Below are positions 9,801 to 18,902 of a stretch of 44,208 nt of DNA, in pieces (the stretch's first letter is position 1; every line of letters starts with the position of its first letter). This DNA is from CBFGWV01 sp965652545 (GTDB lineage Bacteria; Pseudomonadota; Gammaproteobacteria; Competibacterales; Competibacteraceae). The stretch covers positions 1-44,208 of the forward strand of contig CBFGWV010000013.1 in assembly GCA_965652545.1 (NCBI GenBank), read 5' to 3'. The translations under genes and the position numbers were made by a program. The notes under the pieces were generated by a model, which worked only from the letters and a program-made list of their open reading frames with translations, was not told where the DNA came from and made no database searches.

Positions 9801-10420
9801 GGGCGACCGACGAGGTCGCCATCGGCGACTTCACCCAGATGTTCGGTCCCGGCGGTCGCCTGGACGGGTACTTCCAGAAAGAGCTCGCAACGGCCGTGGA
9901 TACCTCCACCAGCCCATGGCAGCTGCGTGCCGGCGCGCAAGGCGGTCTGGGCGCAGGGGCGTCACTCGCCGCGTTCGAGAAGGCGCAGGTCATCAAGGAT
10001 GTGTTCTTCCGCGGTGGCGCCGGTGCGCCCACCGTCACCGTCACGATCAAGCCGCTGGTAATGGATGCGACGATCACCAGCCTGACGCTGGATATCGACG
10101 GTCAGGTCGTGCGCTACCAGCACGGACCGCAGGTCGCACATACCGTGTCCTGGCCGGGTGGGCGCGGGACCGGACAGGTCCGCGTGTCGATGGAGCCGCC
10201 GTTGCCGACGGGCACCTCCGGGCTGGTCAAGGAGGGGCCGTGGGCGTTGCACCGGTTGTTGGACGGGGCACAGATCCAGCCCGGTTCGAGCCCTGAGCGC
10301 TTCACCGCAGTGCTCGATGTCGGTGGGCGCACGGCAACGTTCGAGATCACCGCAAGCAGCGTGAAAAACCCATTCCGCTTGAGTGAGTTGCGCGAGTTCA
10401 ACTGCCCCGCGGGACTTTGA
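6821..10420 (+). CDS. tssM: T6SS membrane-complex protein TssM (IcmF/VasK)
   Basis: TssM spans the inner membrane and periplasm and forms the channel with TssL and TssJ. The 1199-residue product has two N-terminal membrane segments (about residues 12-32 and 45-65) and a cytoplasmic NTPase-like domain. That domain has Walker A GAPGAGKT at 144-151 and a FIDTAGRY Walker-B-like motif with Asp193. A third membrane segment near 460 is followed by a long periplasmic part with IcmF-related and C-terminal TssJ-binding domains. The Walker A motif is intact, unlike in some TssM homologues. The ATG overlaps the tssL stop. A 70-bp gap with no clear terminator precedes tssF. Confidence 0.97.
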   Translation: MISRMFGWLKSRTLWVLIGIVAAILLIWYIGPLFAFGSWRPLGSTTARYWVIGLLLGYFLLKLLLALWRAKNLSGKVGAMFRASLAPRPDSGDSEQVGALRERFDEALKILRRARFDSSRPSLWTRVMRRGRYVYELPWYIIIGAPGAGKTTALLNSGLSFPLAQQFGRAALRGAGGTRNCDWWFTNEAVFIDTAGRYTTHESDAEADKVEWTGFLGLLKKYRARRPINGVLVTLSVSELLESTPEARSAHAAAVRQRLDEVRGALGISFPVYLLVNKCDLLSGFDEYFASLDRAARDQVWGVTFPLDDPERNTVDQSQVRHELGLLQARIDEGLIDTLQDEPDLQRRSLIYVFPQQFAALGEVLTETLGEIFAESRYSSAPLLRGVYFTSGTQQGAPLDRVLSAMGQVFELKRTARSERGTAKSYFLQELLSKVVFVEAHLAGANRRVDRRSRALHLGAYALSCGALVAAAAAWSVAYRNNLTYIAEVDSKTAVLAQDLEEMPSAGSNLFALLPVLTAAERVPDSTHFTVQSPLMPWTFGLYQGEKLEAGARPIYRKLLTERFAPTLKARLEQLLRSVAVEDLEFAFEILKAYLMMHDPERFNADEFVAFVLADWDYNMPQGAGLEERAAVERHVRALVGTGSLLSTTPVDGALVQATRARLVQFSLSQRIYRRLTRVLEDNQLPNFSLAAVVGPQAPSVFRRISGRSLSDGVPSLYTYRGYHELFSQEVDKAVRLQGRDEWVLGVSETATRDYVEAIASGSLAIDVKTHYMWDYIEHWETYLDDVDIVEPQSLPEAIELSRMLSGPDSPLARYLKAVVLETTLSKATGLERNDNSSLFDRVKRTVRSTGQDINRVVGPSLMPGQVQPRQRPELIVDSRFDALREAVGGGGDANASPLLASAQAFAELHSLLAATEAARIGGYPPPASDLPARLRGDAARLPQPGRRLLETIAASSATLVAREVRVAKGEELVGAVTRVCRESIQGRYPFAPGATDEVAIGDFTQMFGPGGRLDGYFQKELATAVDTSTSPWQLRAGAQGGLGAGASLAAFEKAQVIKDVFFRGGAGAPTVTVTIKPLVMDATITSLTLDIDGQVVRYQHGPQVAHTVSWPGGRGTGQVRVSMEPPLPTGTSGLVKEGPWALHRLLDGAQIQPGSSPERFTAVLDVGGRTATFEITASSVKNPFRLSELREFNCPAGL

Positions 10421-10490
10421 GGTGTCTTCAGTGTGCTTGTTCGATTCGCTGCCGTTGACTGGCCGTCTGGCCGATAGGACCGACTAAAGT

Positions 10491-12368
10491 ATGGACTCGC
10501 GTTTTTTGGACTACTACAACCGCGAACTGTCCTATCTGAGCGAGTTGGGCGGGGAGTTCGCGCAGTCGTTCCCGAAGGTCGCCGGCCGCCTGGGGATGCA
10601 AGGCATCGACGTCGCCGACCCTTATGTCGAGCGGTTGATGGAAGGCTTCGCGTTTCTCGCCGCGCGCATCCACATGAAGATCGACGCCGAGTTCCCGCGC
10701 TTCTCGCAGCGCCTGCTCGAGGTCGTTTACCCGCATTACCTCTCGCCGACACCCTCGATGGCCATCGTCCACATCCCCATGGACACCACCGCGGTGTCGA
10801 AGAAGGAGGGTGCCGGCATGACCTTGCCGCGCGGCAGCCAGCTCAACAGTGGCCCCATAGCAGGTGTCGAAACCCGCTGCACCTTCGTCACCGCGCATGA
10901 CATGGACGTCTGGCCGATCGAGCTCACCGACGCCAGCGCCGGCTCGCCACGCGGCGATCTGCCGGTCGCCAGCTTCGTGCGCCACAAGGACGTCAAAGGC
11001 GCGATCCGCCTCTGCCTGCGCCACTTGGCCACCGACGAAGGCGAGCGGCTCGACCCTGATCGGCTGACCTTCTTTCTGGCCGCGGACGACAACGTCGCCA
11101 GCGGCTTATATGCCTTGCTGATGGCGCACAGCCTGGGCGTGGTGGTCAGCGGGACCAGACCCGGCGGTAGCAAACCGCGGTTTCTGCCCGCCGAGGCGAT
11201 TCGAGCCGAGGGCTTCTCGTCCGACCAGGCGCTGCTGCCGACCGACCCGCGGGTGTTCCAGGGCTATCGGCTGCTGCACGAGTACTTCGCATTTCCCGCG
11301 CGCTTCCTGTTTTTTTCTATCAATGGTTTGCGTCCGGCCTTGCAACATTTGGATGAGGACGCCTTCGAGCTGACCATCCTGCTCGATTGCGAGCCCGGCT
11401 CGCTGGAGTCCATGGTCGATCGCAAGTGCTTCGAGCTCAACTGCGTCCCGGCCATCAATCTGTTTCCGCGTACTGGCAACCGGCTGGCGACCTCGCAGGG
11501 TGAGCTGGAGCACCATCTCGTGCCGGACCGAACCCGCCCACTGGATTACGAGGTCTACAGCGTCAGTGCGGTGGAGGGTTTCGATCGCGGCAATCACCCA
11601 ATCAACCGCTTCGCGCCGTTCTACCACTACGTCGGCTTGGACAATCGGGGGGCGGAGGCCTATTTCTCAGTCCGGCGCGAGGCGCGGCGCTTGTCGGAGT
11701 CCGCCGCGCGTGGTGGCGGGCGCTCGAGCTATCTCGGATCCGAGGTGTTTCTTTCGCTGGTCGACCCCAACGAGGCGCCCTGGCCGCGGACGATAGAACA
11801 ACTGTCGGTGGCGATGCTGCTGACCAACCGCGACCTGCCGCTGTTGATCCCCAGCAACGGCGCGCGCGATCTGTCGGTGGACACCGACCTGCCACTGCGC
11901 TGGGGCCGGATCATCCGCGGACCGTCGCGACCGCGTTACTCGGCGGCCGACCGCGAGATGACGTGGCGCCTGATCAACCACCTCTCGCTCAACTACCTCT
12001 CGCTGCGCGACATGGACGCGGCCAGCGGCGCGGTGGCCTTGCGTGAGCTTCTGGGCTTGTACGCCTCACTGGCCGACCCGGCCGTGGCGCGGCAGGCCGA
12101 TGCCATCGTTTCCGCCGAGGCTGTGTCCGTCACCCGCCGCCTGCCGGTGTCCGGTCCGTTGGTGTTCGGGCGCGGCGTGGGTGTGACCTTGGGTATCGAC
12201 GAGGTGCCGTTCGCCGGCAGCAGCCCTTATCTGTTCGGCGCGGTGCTGGAGCAGTTTCTGGCGCGCCATGTGTCGATGAACATGTTCTGCGAGTTGCGTC
12301 TGGTCAGCACCACGCGTGGCGAGATCGCCGCCTGGCCGCCCCGCTGGGGAGGGCGGCCCGATGTCTGA
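10491..12368 (+). CDS. tssF: T6SS baseplate subunit TssF (ImpG/VasA)
   Basis: TssF forms the baseplate wedge with TssG and TssE. The 625-residue product has the family length. The N-terminus carries the standard YYNRELSYL, a PKVAGRLGM block, DPYVERL-x-EGFAFL and FPRFSQRLLEVVYPHYL. The last gives the well-known P-H-Y-L turn before the SPTPSMAI stretch. The C-terminal part keeps the NHLSLNYLSL and GRGVxVTL-x-ID segments expected for TssF. The stop overlaps the tssG start by 8 bp, which is the usual tssFG arrangement. The Shine-Dalgarno is weak (AGGA about 12 nt upstream of the ATG). Confidence 0.97.
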   Translation: MDSRFLDYYNRELSYLSELGGEFAQSFPKVAGRLGMQGIDVADPYVERLMEGFAFLAARIHMKIDAEFPRFSQRLLEVVYPHYLSPTPSMAIVHIPMDTTAVSKKEGAGMTLPRGSQLNSGPIAGVETRCTFVTAHDMDVWPIELTDASAGSPRGDLPVASFVRHKDVKGAIRLCLRHLATDEGERLDPDRLTFFLAADDNVASGLYALLMAHSLGVVVSGTRPGGSKPRFLPAEAIRAEGFSSDQALLPTDPRVFQGYRLLHEYFAFPARFLFFSINGLRPALQHLDEDAFELTILLDCEPGSLESMVDRKCFELNCVPAINLFPRTGNRLATSQGELEHHLVPDRTRPLDYEVYSVSAVEGFDRGNHPINRFAPFYHYVGLDNRGAEAYFSVRREARRLSESAARGGGRSSYLGSEVFLSLVDPNEAPWPRTIEQLSVAMLLTNRDLPLLIPSNGARDLSVDTDLPLRWGRIIRGPSRPRYSAADREMTWRLINHLSLNYLSLRDMDAASGAVALRELLGLYASLADPAVARQADAIVSAEAVSVTRRLPVSGPLVFGRGVGVTLGIDEVPFAGSSPYLFGAVLEQFLARHVSMNMFCELRLVSTTRGEIAAWPPRWGGRPDV

Positions 12369-13410
12369 GACCGGCAAGGCGGCGATGGTCGTCCCGTTCG
12401 AGGCGGATCTCAAAACCCGGCCTTGGCGCTACGACTGGTTCAACCTCATGCGCTGGCTGGACGCGCACAACCCGCAGTATCCGCGCTTCGGAACGGCGGT
12501 GCGTCCGGGGGACGAAACCATTCGCATCGGGCAGAAGCCCAGCCTGACCTTCGCCCCGGCCACGGTCAGCCGGTTCGATGTCGATGAGCATGGCCGTACG
12601 CGGCTCGAGCAGCTCTCGTTTGGCTTGTACGGCCCCAATGGGCCGATGCCGCTGCATTTGACCGAGCTGGTGCGTATCCGCACCGAACACGAGCAGGACG
12701 GCGCCCAGCGGGCGTTTTCCGACATCTTCCATCATCGTTTCGCAATGCTGTTCTACCGCGCCTGGGCCAGCGCCCAGTCCACGGTCAGCCTGGATCGGGC
12801 CGATGGCGATCGCTTCACCGAGTACGTCGCCAGCCTGATCGGCTACGGCGAGCCCTCGCTGCGTGGGCGTGACGCGGTGCCCGACCACGCCAAGTTCTTC
12901 GCCGCCGGGCACCTCACGCGGACCACGCGCAATCCCGAGGGCCTGACGTCGATTCTCACGGCTTATTTCCGCTGTGCCTTCCGCATCGAGGAATGGGTTT
13001 GGCAATGGCTGCCGCTGGCTCCCGAAGACCAGACCGTCCTGGGGCGCGAATCGGTTACCGCCAGCCTGGGCAAGGGGGCGATCTGCGGTGCCTCGGTGCC
13101 CGACCGGCAACACCGGTTTCGCCTGCATGCCGGCCCCATGGGGCTGCGCGATTATGAAAGCTTCCTGCCCGGTGCGGCCCGTCACGACCAGCTTCGCGAC
13201 TGGGTACGCAACTATGTTGGCTACGAGTTCGCCTGGGATGTGCGCCTGATCCTGCGCCGCGACGAGGTGCCGGAGATCCGCCTGGGCGGCACCGCGCGGC
13301 TGGGCTGGACCAGCTGGCTGGGGAGCCGTCAGACGGACGAGGACTGGGGCGATTTCGTGCTCGATTGCGAGCGCGCCCGTCGCAAACCGGCGGTTGAAAC
13401 GATTACTTGA
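12361..13410 (+). CDS. tssG: T6SS baseplate subunit TssG (ImpH/VasB)
   Basis: TssG completes the TssE-TssF2-TssG wedge of the baseplate. The 349-residue protein has the family motifs: YDWFNLMRWLDA with NPQYPRFG near residue 20, RIGQKPSLTFAP, the FGLYGPNGPMPLHLTE block and HRFAMLFYRAWA. I choose the ATG at 12361 because GGAGGG lies 7 nt upstream. An in-frame upstream GTG at 12316 would add 15 residues unlike the family N-terminus. The gene overlaps the end of tssF by 8 bp. The next gene, tssH, starts 47 bp downstream with its own strong ribosome-binding site. Confidence 0.96.
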   Translation: MSETGKAAMVVPFEADLKTRPWRYDWFNLMRWLDAHNPQYPRFGTAVRPGDETIRIGQKPSLTFAPATVSRFDVDEHGRTRLEQLSFGLYGPNGPMPLHLTELVRIRTEHEQDGAQRAFSDIFHHRFAMLFYRAWASAQSTVSLDRADGDRFTEYVASLIGYGEPSLRGRDAVPDHAKFFAAGHLTRTTRNPEGLTSILTAYFRCAFRIEEWVWQWLPLAPEDQTVLGRESVTASLGKGAICGASVPDRQHRFRLHAGPMGLRDYESFLPGAARHDQLRDWVRNYVGYEFAWDVRLILRRDEVPEIRLGGTARLGWTSWLGSRQTDEDWGDFVLDCERARRKPAVETIT

Positions 13411-13457
13411 ACACTTCGATGGCATGGGATGCCATCGCGCCACAACCTGAGGTAGGT

Positions 13458-16217
13458 ATGCCGAAGATCAGTCGTGTTTCGTTGTTTGGGAAGCTCAACC
13501 CTACATTGCACAAGGCCATCGAGGGCGCGACGGTGTTCGCCAAACTCCGCGGCAACCCGGTGGTCGAGCTGGCCCACTGGCTCTATCAATTGCTGCAATT
13601 GGACGACAGCGACCTGCACCGTCTGTTCCGGCACTACGGCATCGACGGCGGCCGCTTGGCCAACAGCATGCTCGGTGCTCTGGAGCGGCTGCCCGGCGGC
13701 GCGCTGGCCCTGGAGGACTTGTCCGCGGACATCGATCTTGCCGCCGAGCGGGCCTGGGTGATTGCCTCCCTGTCGTTCGGAGATACCCGCGTACGCAGCG
13801 CGCACCTGCTGCTGGCCTTGTTGACCACCCGCAGTTTGCGTGAGAGCGCACTGGCATTGTCGGCCGAGTTCGCGCGTATCGATCCGGACGATCTGCAAAA
13901 GCGCTTCAGTACCCTGGTGGGCGATAGCCCCGAGCAGGCCACCGGCAGTGCCGGCCAGGCCTATGGCGAGCACACCGCCGCGCCCGGCGAGAGCTCTGGC
14001 GCATTGGCGCCGGCCGCCATGGGCAAACAAGAGGCTTTGAACCGCTTCACCCAGGATTTGACCGAGCGGGCGCGTGCCGGCGAGCTCGACCCGGTCACCG
14101 GGCGCGATGAAGAAATCCGCCAGATCATCGACATCCTGATGCGCCGGCGCCAGAACAACCCAATCCTCACCGGCGAAGCCGGGGTGGGCAAAACCGCCGT
14201 CGTCGAAGGGCTGGCCTTGCGTATCGCCGGTGGTGACGTGCCGCCAGCCTTGCAGAACGTGCACCTGCACTCGCTGGATATCGGCCTGTTGCAGGCCGGT
14301 GCGAGCATGAAAGGCGAGTTCGAACAACGCCTGCGCCAGTTGATCGAAGAGGTCCAGCACGCGCCCGAGCCGATCATCCTGTTCATCGACGAGGTACATA
14401 CCCTGGTGGGCGCCGGCGGGGCGGCCGGTACCGGCGATGCTGCCAACTTGCTCAAGCCAGCGCTGGCGCGCGGCACCTTGCGCACCATCGGCGCAACCAC
14501 CTGGGCGGAGTACAAAAAGCACATCGAGAAAGACCCGGCGCTGACCCGGCGCTTCCAGATGGTCCAGGTCGCCGAGCCCGATGAGACGCGGGCGGTGGCC
14601 ATGCTGCGCGGCGTCGCCGCCGCTTTACAGGCGCACCACGGTGTACGCCTGCTGGACGATGCCATTACCGCCGCGGTGGTGCTCTCGCACCGCTACATCC
14701 CCGCGCGCCAGCTCCCGGACAAGGCCGTCGGCCTGCTCGACACCGCCTGCGCACGGGTGGCGATCAGCCAGCACACCACGCCACCGGAGCTGGAGGACTG
14801 CACGCGCCGCATCGAGGTCATGGAGACCGAGCGCCTGGCGCTGGATCGCGAGCACGCCGTGGGCATCGACCACGGCCAGCGTCGCCAAGCCCTGGCCGAG
14901 GCCCTGGCGGCGCAGCGCGCGCGGGAGGACGAACTGGCGACCCGCTGGCGCGAGGAGTGCGAGGTGGTCGAGCGGATCATCGCACTGCGTGAGGCCTTGT
15001 CCGCCACTGTCGACGCCGGCGACATCGACGGCACCGCCGAGCGGCAGGACCAGCTGACGCAGTTGCGCGAGGCCGAGCGCGCCTTTGCCGAGATCCGCGG
15101 TGAGCGCGCGCTGGTGAACCCGGCGGTGGACGAGCACATCGTCGCCGCGGTGGTGGCCGACTGGACCGGTATCCCGGTCGGGCGGATGGTGCGCGACGAC
15201 GCCAGTGCCGTGCTGGAGCTGGCCGACAACTTGGAGAAGCGCGTCATCGGCCAGCGCCACGGACTGGAGACCATCACCCGGCGCATCCAGACCTCGCGCG
15301 CCAAGCTTGACGACCCGGCCAAGCCGATCGGCGTCTTCATGCTGTGCGGCCCCTCCGGCGTGGGCAAGACCGAGACCGCGCTGGCCCTGGCCGAGTACCT
15401 GTACGGCGGCGAGCAGAACCTCATCACCATCAACATGAGCGAGTTCCAGGAGGCGCATACCGTCTCCACGCTCAAGGGCGCGCCCCCCGGCTACGTCGGC
15501 TACGGCGAGGGCGGGGTGCTGACCGAGGCGGTGCGGCGCCGCCCCTACAGCGTGGTGTTGCTGGATGAGGTGGAAAAAGCCCATTCGGACGTGCACGAGA
15601 TTTTCTATCAGGTGTTCGACAAGGGGCGGATGGAAGACGGGGAGGGGCGTCAGATCGACTTCCGCAACACCGTGATCCTGTTGACCTCCAACGTCGGCAC
15701 CGACCTGGTCAACAGCTTGTGCGGCGACGCTGACCTGATGCCCGAGCCCGCCGCGCTGGCCGATGCGCTGCGTGAGCCCTTGCTGAAGGTGTTTCCGCCG
15801 GCCCTGCTGGGGCGGCTCATCGTCGTGCCATACCTGCCGCTGGGCGAGGGGACTCTGGCCGATATCGTGCGTTTGCAGATGGAGCGTATCCGCGTGCGCA
15901 TGCAGCGTGCCCATGGCGCACGCTTCGAGTACGACGAGGCGGCGCTACGCCTGGTCATCGATCGCTGCAACGTCACCGATTCCGGTGGGCGGATGATCGA
16001 CGCGGTGCTGACCAACTCCGTGCTGCCGCGTATCAGCCGCCAATACCTGCAAGGGCTGGTCGAAGGCCAGACCTTGACCGCGGTGCAGTTGTCGGCCGAT
16101 GGCAAGGACTTCGTCTACAGCTTTGAAACACGTCCGGCGGACGGCGTGGTTAGTGCGGCCGATGTCGAGGAGGTGGCCGAAACGCCGCCGCTCGAGCTTA
16201 CCGAGCCGGTGTGCTGA
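13458..16217 (+). CDS. tssH: T6SS sheath-disassembly AAA+ ATPase TssH (ClpV)
   Basis: ClpV hexamers unfold the contracted TssBC sheath so that its subunits can be reused. The 919-residue protein has a Clp-N domain that would bind the TssC N-terminal helix. Two AAA+ modules follow, with Walker A GEAGVGKT at 239-246 and GPSGVGKT at 631-638, matching Walker B stretches (IILFIDEVHTL; VVLLDEVEKAH) and a short coiled middle domain between them. The GAPPGYVGYGEGG pore-loop region is intact. The ATG at 13458 has an AGGTAGGT ribosome-binding site. A TTG at 13407 is in frame but unsupported. The C-terminus is extended by an acidic tail (VEEVAETPPLELTE). Confidence 0.97.
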   Translation: MPKISRVSLFGKLNPTLHKAIEGATVFAKLRGNPVVELAHWLYQLLQLDDSDLHRLFRHYGIDGGRLANSMLGALERLPGGALALEDLSADIDLAAERAWVIASLSFGDTRVRSAHLLLALLTTRSLRESALALSAEFARIDPDDLQKRFSTLVGDSPEQATGSAGQAYGEHTAAPGESSGALAPAAMGKQEALNRFTQDLTERARAGELDPVTGRDEEIRQIIDILMRRRQNNPILTGEAGVGKTAVVEGLALRIAGGDVPPALQNVHLHSLDIGLLQAGASMKGEFEQRLRQLIEEVQHAPEPIILFIDEVHTLVGAGGAAGTGDAANLLKPALARGTLRTIGATTWAEYKKHIEKDPALTRRFQMVQVAEPDETRAVAMLRGVAAALQAHHGVRLLDDAITAAVVLSHRYIPARQLPDKAVGLLDTACARVAISQHTTPPELEDCTRRIEVMETERLALDREHAVGIDHGQRRQALAEALAAQRAREDELATRWREECEVVERIIALREALSATVDAGDIDGTAERQDQLTQLREAERAFAEIRGERALVNPAVDEHIVAAVVADWTGIPVGRMVRDDASAVLELADNLEKRVIGQRHGLETITRRIQTSRAKLDDPAKPIGVFMLCGPSGVGKTETALALAEYLYGGEQNLITINMSEFQEAHTVSTLKGAPPGYVGYGEGGVLTEAVRRRPYSVVLLDEVEKAHSDVHEIFYQVFDKGRMEDGEGRQIDFRNTVILLTSNVGTDLVNSLCGDADLMPEPAALADALREPLLKVFPPALLGRLIVVPYLPLGEGTLADIVRLQMERIRVRMQRAHGARFEYDEAALRLVIDRCNVTDSGGRMIDAVLTNSVLPRISRQYLQGLVEGQTLTAVQLSADGKDFVYSFETRPADGVVSAADVEEVAETPPLELTEPVC

Positions 16218-16219
16218 TC

Positions 16220-18247
16220 ATGAATGCCCGACCCAGAGCCTTCAGCGCACTCGCCCCCGTCAACAGCCTGCCGCCGGGGACCCGCCTCCATGGCTATGAG
16301 ATCCGCTCGGTCATCGGCGAGGGCGGTTTCGGCATCGTCTACCTCGCCGTGGACACGATGCTCGAGCGCGAGGTCGCCATCAAAGAGTACCTGCCCGTCA
16401 GCCATGCAGTGCGCCGTGGCGAGCTTGAGGTGCAGGTGCGTTCGCAAGCCCACGAGACGCTGTTCGAGAAGGGGATGCGCAGCTTCATCAGCGAGGCGCA
16501 GACGCTGGCGCGCTTCCGCCACCCGGCACTGGTCGAGGTGCTTCAGTTCTGGGAGGGCAACGGCACCGCCTATATGGTGATGCCGTACTACCGCGGACAA
16601 ACGCTGCGCGACATGGTCCAGCGGGGCATCCGTATCGACAGCGAGGCGGAGCTGCTGGCGATTCTCCAGCCGGTGCTCAGCGGTTTGTCGGTGATGCATG
16701 CGGCCGACTGCTATCACCGCGATATCTCCTCAGACAACATCCTCCTGTTGGACTCCGGCGCACCGGTATTGCTGGATTTCGGTGCCGCACGCAACTCGTT
16801 GGTGGATGCCGGCGATGCCTCGACCATCATCCTCAAGCCCGGTTTTGCGCCGATCGAGCAGTACGCCGGCGATCAAACCGCCGCGCCGGAAGGGCCCTGG
16901 ACCGACATTTACGCCTTGTCCGCGGTAGCCTTCCAATTGATTACCGGCGATATGCCCACCGCCTCGGTGGCACGCATCATGAACGACCCGCTGGTGCCGC
17001 TGGCCCGGCGCGAGATCGCCGGCTTCTCGCGCGGCCTCCTGCGGGCGATCGACCAGGGCATGGCGGTACGGCCCGAGGACCGGCCGCGCAGCGCCGCCGA
17101 TTTTGAGTACCTGCTGCTCAACCCGGTCGTGGACGAGGTGCCCGAACCGTCGTGGCCAGTCGATGCGGCCGGCGGCCAGCCGGCCGCGGCAGCCACCGGC
17201 CAGGCAGGCGCGGTGAGCGGTGACGCACCGGTCAGGCGCGCGCCGGCCGCGGCGGCTCGCCCTGGGTGGCGGTTGCCGCTGGCTGCGGTGGCGGCGGTCG
17301 TGGCGCTGGTCGTCGTCGGGATGATGTACATCGTCTATGGCGGCGGGCCGGCGCCGGTTGCCGAGTCCGTAGCGACGGTCGCGGCCACGCCGGCGCCGGC
17401 CCAGTCGCCGCTACCCGCTCCGGTGCCCGCGCCGGTGGTGGCATCGCCGACGCCGCCACCGATCGCCACGGTCGATACCACCGCGTCGGTGGTCGCCCCC
17501 ACGCGGCGTGTGCCCATTGTGCCGGAGCCCCCGGCCGAGGCGTCGCCCGAACCTGCCGCGGTAATGCCGCCGACGGCCGAGGAGCCGCCAGTGCTCGCCG
17601 ATGCCACGCCTGCCGACGAGGACATCGCGGCCCCCGTACCGGAGCCGGACGATACGGTCGTCCAGCCGATGGAGGCACCCCAACCGGACATGGTTGCCGT
17701 CGTGCCCGTGCCGGCGGCCCTTCCAACGCCACCGCCCCCGCCCGCGACGCAGGCGTCGGCAACGTCTGCGGTCGAACCGTCCGCGTCCGGACCGATCGCC
17801 GCGTTTGCGGCGACGGTGGACTGGACGGACGAACTCGCCGGGCAGATCACGGACGCCCCGTCGATCACCGAGCTGGCCGACGCCCCCGACATCTGGTCGT
17901 CCGCGGACTGGACCTACGTGGCCACCGAACGCAGCGATGCGCCGGCCGAACCGGCACTACCCAACTACGGCTATCTGGTGGTGTCCGTGCAGCCCTGGGG
18001 CCGGGTCTACATCAACGGTGAGTTCATCGCCATCGTGCCGCCGACCATGCGCTTCCCCGCGCTGGTCGGTACGCACCGGGTCGAGATCCGCAATGAAAGC
18101 CAGCCGGCGTACTCGGCCCAGGTCACCATCGAGCCCGGTCAGTCAGTGTCGTTGTCGCATAACTTCGCGCCGCCGCCGGACGATGCGTCGGTGGCCGCCG
18201 CTGCACCCGACACAGCAGCGCCGGCCGACGGCACGGACGACGAGTGA
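16220..18247 (+). CDS. ppkA: Membrane Ser/Thr protein kinase PpkA/Stk1-like with periplasmic PEGA domain
   Basis: This is the kinase of the T6SS threonine phosphorylation pathway. In characterised systems PpkA phosphorylates the FHA protein and switches on assembly, and PppA reverses this. The kinase domain (about residues 25-290) has a glycine loop GEGGFG at 33-38, catalytic Lys55 in VAIKEYLP, a HRD loop as HRDISSDN with Asp168 and DFG at 186-188, so it looks catalytically competent. A Pro/Ala-rich juxtamembrane stretch leads to a single membrane segment (about 352-372). A roughly 200-residue low-complexity Pro/Ala/Val periplasmic linker follows, then a PEGA domain (about 582-650). It lacks the von Willebrand domain of Pseudomonas PpkA. 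The start could also be the GTG at 16211, which overlaps the tssH stop. Confidence 0.92.
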   Translation: MNARPRAFSALAPVNSLPPGTRLHGYEIRSVIGEGGFGIVYLAVDTMLEREVAIKEYLPVSHAVRRGELEVQVRSQAHETLFEKGMRSFISEAQTLARFRHPALVEVLQFWEGNGTAYMVMPYYRGQTLRDMVQRGIRIDSEAELLAILQPVLSGLSVMHAADCYHRDISSDNILLLDSGAPVLLDFGAARNSLVDAGDASTIILKPGFAPIEQYAGDQTAAPEGPWTDIYALSAVAFQLITGDMPTASVARIMNDPLVPLARREIAGFSRGLLRAIDQGMAVRPEDRPRSAADFEYLLLNPVVDEVPEPSWPVDAAGGQPAAAATGQAGAVSGDAPVRRAPAAAARPGWRLPLAAVAAVVALVVVGMMYIVYGGGPAPVAESVATVAATPAPAQSPLPAPVPAPVVASPTPPPIATVDTTASVVAPTRRVPIVPEPPAEASPEPAAVMPPTAEEPPVLADATPADEDIAAPVPEPDDTVVQPMEAPQPDMVAVVPVPAALPTPPPPPATQASATSAVEPSASGPIAAFAATVDWTDELAGQITDAPSITELADAPDIWSSADWTYVATERSDAPAEPALPNYGYLVVSVQPWGRVYINGEFIAIVPPTMRFPALVGTHRVEIRNESQPAYSAQVTIEPGQSVSLSHNFAPPPDDASVAAAAPDTAAPADGTDDE

Positions 18248-18263
18248 GTCGCGGGAGATGGCC

Positions 18264-18887
18264 ATGCTTGCAGGTCTGAAAAGTTGCCTGAACCGGGGGG
18301 GCCGGTTTGGTGCAGTGCTGCTCGTTGTACTCGCGGGCGGGTGTTCGATGCTTTTTGACGCCCCGTCCCAAGAGGGTGTCAGCTCGATCATTCCCGATCG
18401 AGTGCTCGGTGACCTCGCCTCCATGGCCGCCTCGGCAGGACCGGAAATGGAGCTCAAGCCTACCGAGATGGCGACCTCGCTCGCGACCAGCGAGGCACGG
18501 CGGATCGTGCAGAAACAGGCCGAGCAGTATCTGGCCGTCGGCGACGTCCCAGTGCCGTCGCAGTCGCCCGAGGACTGGCGCGAGGTCCAGCGCACTCTGC
18601 CGGCACGCGTCCAGCCGGTGGCTGCCTCCAACGGCCCGGTACCGCCCAGCCTGCGGGTGGAGCGAATCGGTGCGGACAGCGCCCAGTTGGTGGTCGAGGG
18701 TCTGAGTGACGGGGTGGTCAAGCTCGATGGCGAACCGATCGGTTTGGTCCAGACACAGGCGGTGCGGGTGATCGCGCTGGCCCCGGGCGATCACGCGATA
18801 CGGGTCGAGTACGTCGGCCGCCCGCCGTTCTCGGCCGACTTCTATATCGAAAAAGGTGAGCGCATCACCTTGAGTGATTCACAGTAA
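18264..18887 (+). CDS. Putative lipoprotein with C-terminal PEGA-like domain, T6SS-associated
   Basis: The 207-residue product begins with a basic n-region and a hydrophobic core ending VLAGGC, a slightly imperfect lipobox, so it is probably an envelope lipoprotein. The C-terminal 75 residues (VKLDGEPIGLV, then GDHAIRVEY and EKGERITLS) resemble the PEGA domain that ends the upstream kinase (VYINGEFIAIV, GTHRVEI, EPGQSVSLS). I therefore infer shared ancestry and possibly shared ligand or surface. The ATG at 18264 lies 6 nt after GGGAG, whereas an ATG at 18258 abuts it. The gene sits between ppkA and another lipoprotein gene. It could act in the position held by the TagQ/TagR input proteins of other systems, but it is not recognisably homologous to them. 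Confidence 0.75.
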   Translation: MLAGLKSCLNRGGRFGAVLLVVLAGGCSMLFDAPSQEGVSSIIPDRVLGDLASMAASAGPEMELKPTEMATSLATSEARRIVQKQAEQYLAVGDVPVPSQSPEDWREVQRTLPARVQPVAASNGPVPPSLRVERIGADSAQLVVEGLSDGVVKLDGEPIGLVQTQAVRVIALAPGDHAIRVEYVGRPPFSADFYIEKGERITLSDSQ

Positions 18888-18902
18888 TGAGGTTTGAGGC
18901 CA

